NCBI GenBank assembly: GCA_002361535.1
Contig: DETG01000133.1
Coordinates: 9,645 to 17,327, forward strand
Length of the DNA: 7,683 nucleotides
Source of the DNA: Prevotella sp. UBA3294
Lineage (GTDB): Bacteria > Bacteroidota > Bacteroidia > Bacteroidales > Bacteroidaceae
Reading direction: 5' to 3'
Both the position numbers and the translations under genes were made by a program. The notes beneath the pieces are model-generated. The model had not been told where the DNA came from. It did no database searches and saw nothing but the letters and a program-made list of their open reading frames with translations. Numbering within the stretch: position 1 is the stretch's first letter; each line of letters opens with the position of its first letter. This document shows, piece by piece, positions 6,798 through 7,683 of the stretch.

Positions 6798-6831
6798 CCA
6801 TTCAAAAGAAATCATTGCCATTCAAAAGAAA
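6798..6831. repeat. 14-bp direct repeat upstream of the transporter gene
   Basis: CCATTCAAAAGAAA occurs at 6798-6811 and 6818-6831, exactly 20 bp (about two helical turns) apart. Both copies lie between the yebC-TSCPD terminator and the transporter start, and the right copy overlaps the terminator's T-tract. On the transporter strand each copy reads TTTCTTTTGAATGG. The TTCTTTTG core falls short of a -7 box (TAnnTTTG). Paired same-face sites suggest an operator for a regulator of the transporter, but this is inference. Confidence 0.5.
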
Positions 6832-6862
6832 AAGGACACAAGGCCGTGAGCCTCATGTCCTT
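6826..6862 (-). terminator. Rho-independent terminator of the yebC-TSCPD operon
   Basis: On the minus strand a hairpin starts 6 nt after the TSCPD stop codon. The outer stem is AAGGACA (plus 6832-6838) with TGTCCTT (6856-6862), then a CA/CA internal loop, an inner stem AGGC (6841-6844) with GCCT (6850-6853), and a 5-nt loop. In the direction of transcription it is followed by TTTTTCTTTTG. Confidence 0.82.
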
Positions 6863-6867
6863 CATTC

Positions 6868-7116
6868 CTATTCTGCTTGTTCCAGTGCCCTGACAAGCTG
6901 ATCGGGACAGCTGGTGTTCTTGTAGCCACATCGGATACCGTCAAGACGGCTCTTGACCTCCTCAACCTTCATACCACGCACTAACTGGGCGATCCCCTGA
7001 AGGTTCCCGTTGCATCCACCGAGAAACTGCACATTCTGCACGCGGTTCTCATCGTCAATGTCCAACTCTATCTGCTTGGAGCACGTGCCGGAGGTCTGAT
7101 ATACGATATGTTTCAT
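6868..7116 (-). CDS. Small four-cysteine TSCPD-domain protein (TIGR03905-like)
   Basis: 82-aa soluble protein. It contains the motifs of the stand-alone TSCPD family: YQTSGTCSKQIELDID (6-21), GGCNGNLQGI (33-42) and RCGYKNTSCPDQL (62-74), the last carrying the TSCPD-type signature. The four cysteines C12, C35, C63 and C70 are well placed to hold a metal ion. Related TSCPD domains are found at the C-terminus of some class II ribonucleotide reductases; the role of the stand-alone protein is not established as far as I know. The ATG at 7116 directly follows the TAA of yebC with no base between, and GAGGAAG inside the end of yebC is a likely ribosome site, so translation is probably coupled. The length is normal for the family, and the gene is the last of its operon, followed at once by a terminator. 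Confidence 0.88.
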   Translation of the reverse strand: MKHIVYQTSGTCSKQIELDIDDENRVQNVQFLGGCNGNLQGIAQLVRGMKVEEVKSRLDGIRCGYKNTSCPDQLVRALEQAE

Positions 7117-7683
7117 TTATTCTTCCTCGGGCTTCATATTGGTGTAAACAGTCTGGACATCATCGAAGTCCTCCAAACGCTCCACCATCTTGTCGATGGT
7201 CTCACGCTGCTCGGCTGTCACATCCTTCAGGTCGTTCGGGATACGTGTGAACTCTGCACCTGTCACCTCGAAACCGTTCTCCTCCAAATGTTTCTGGATA
7301 GCACTGAAACTCTGCGGGTCACCGTAGATGGTGATGCTGTTCTCCTCCTCATCCTCGTCATACTCATCCTCCACACCGTAGTCGATCAGATCGAGGATCA
7401 GCTCGTCCATATCCAGATCGTCTTTCTTCTTGAAGGTGAACACAGCCTTATGATCGAAGAGGAATGCCAGACTGCCCTGGGTTCCCAAGTTTCCGTTGAA
7501 CTTGTTGAAGACCGAACGCACATCACCCACCGTACGTGTGGTGTTGTCGGTCAGTGTCTCGACGAAGATGGCGATGCCATGAGGACCGTATCCTTCGTAG
7601 TTCACTTCCTTGTAATCACTCTGATCCTTACCCATCGCATTCTTGATGGCACGCTCGATATTGTCCTTCGGCATGTTCTCACG
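7117..7683 (-). CDS. yebC: YebC/PmpR/TACO1-family protein, 5' end cut by window edge
   Basis: The open frame runs off the right edge; 188 codons are visible, starting mid-protein at RENMPKDNIERAIK. This matches the YebC segment NNMPRDTIDRAIK, so the methionine at 7674 is internal and about 55-60 N-terminal residues (MAGHSKW... in the family) are missing. Downstream hallmarks are YEGYGPHGIAIFVETLTDN, TRTVGDVRSVFNKFNGNLGTQGSLAFLFD, the acidic strand region EDEYDEDEEEN and a C-terminal helix-rich domain. Members have been described as transcriptional regulators and, for TACO1 and some bacterial homologues, as factors that help ribosomes through difficult sequences; which applies here is unknown. 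It is immediately upstream of the TSCPD gene (TAA then ATG) and upstream of the same terminator. Confidence 0.95.
   Translation of the reverse strand, partial: RENMPKDNIERAIKNAMGKDQSDYKEVNYEGYGPHGIAIFVETLTDNTTRTVGDVRSVFNKFNGNLGTQGSLAFLFDHKAVFTFKKKDDLDMDELILDLIDYGVEDEYDEDEEENSITIYGDPQSFSAIQKHLEENGFEVTGAEFTRIPNDLKDVTAEQRETIDKMVERLEDFDDVQTVYTNMKPEEE

Overview
The window looks like chromosomal DNA of a Bacteroidales bacterium, most likely Prevotella or a close relative. Three upstream regions carry the Bacteroidetes-type promoter (a TTG/TTTG box, 19-20 bp, then TAnnTTTG), most starts lack a strong Shine-Dalgarno sequence, and the gene families (GT3 'eukaryote-type' glycogen synthase, short GT35 phosphorylase, a PurF-like protein starting MGGFFG) are ones I associate with this phylum. 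Coding density is high. The longest gap between genes is about 140 bp. I see no mobile element, tRNA, rRNA or CRISPR array. Genus-level assignment is inference.

Left part (1-3684, minus strand): a two-gene glycogen operon. A Bacteroidetes promoter reads into a 554-aa GT3 glycogen synthase, followed after 62 bp by an alpha-glucan (glycogen) phosphorylase whose C-terminus runs off the left edge. One enzyme builds the polymer and the other breaks it down. Back to back with this operon, a plus-strand promoter drives a small secreted protein of unknown function (3771-4205).

Middle (4187-5697): the secreted-protein gene converges on a PurF-like gene (minus strand). The two stop codons are four bases apart and lie inside one long hairpin that should terminate transcription from both sides. 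The PurF-like protein keeps the phosphoribosyltransferase PRPP loop and the cysteines expected to bind a [4Fe-4S] cluster, but it has lost every glutaminase active-site residue I can align, including the N-terminal cysteine. It has its own promoter.

Right part (5752-7683, all minus strand): a membrane transporter of the bile acid:sodium symporter (BASS/SLC10) fold whose sodium-site residues appear to be replaced, then a direct repeat and a terminator, then a small four-cysteine TSCPD-domain protein directly abutting the end of a yebC gene that enters from the right edge. yebC and the TSCPD gene form an operon closed by the terminator at 6826-6862.

Most of the window is ordinary core genome. 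The points that deserve attention are the PurF-like protein without a glutaminase site, the stop-codon-to-stop-codon bidirectional terminator, the altered cation site of the transporter, and short palindromes or repeats placed near promoters. I did not find a clear new multi-gene system.
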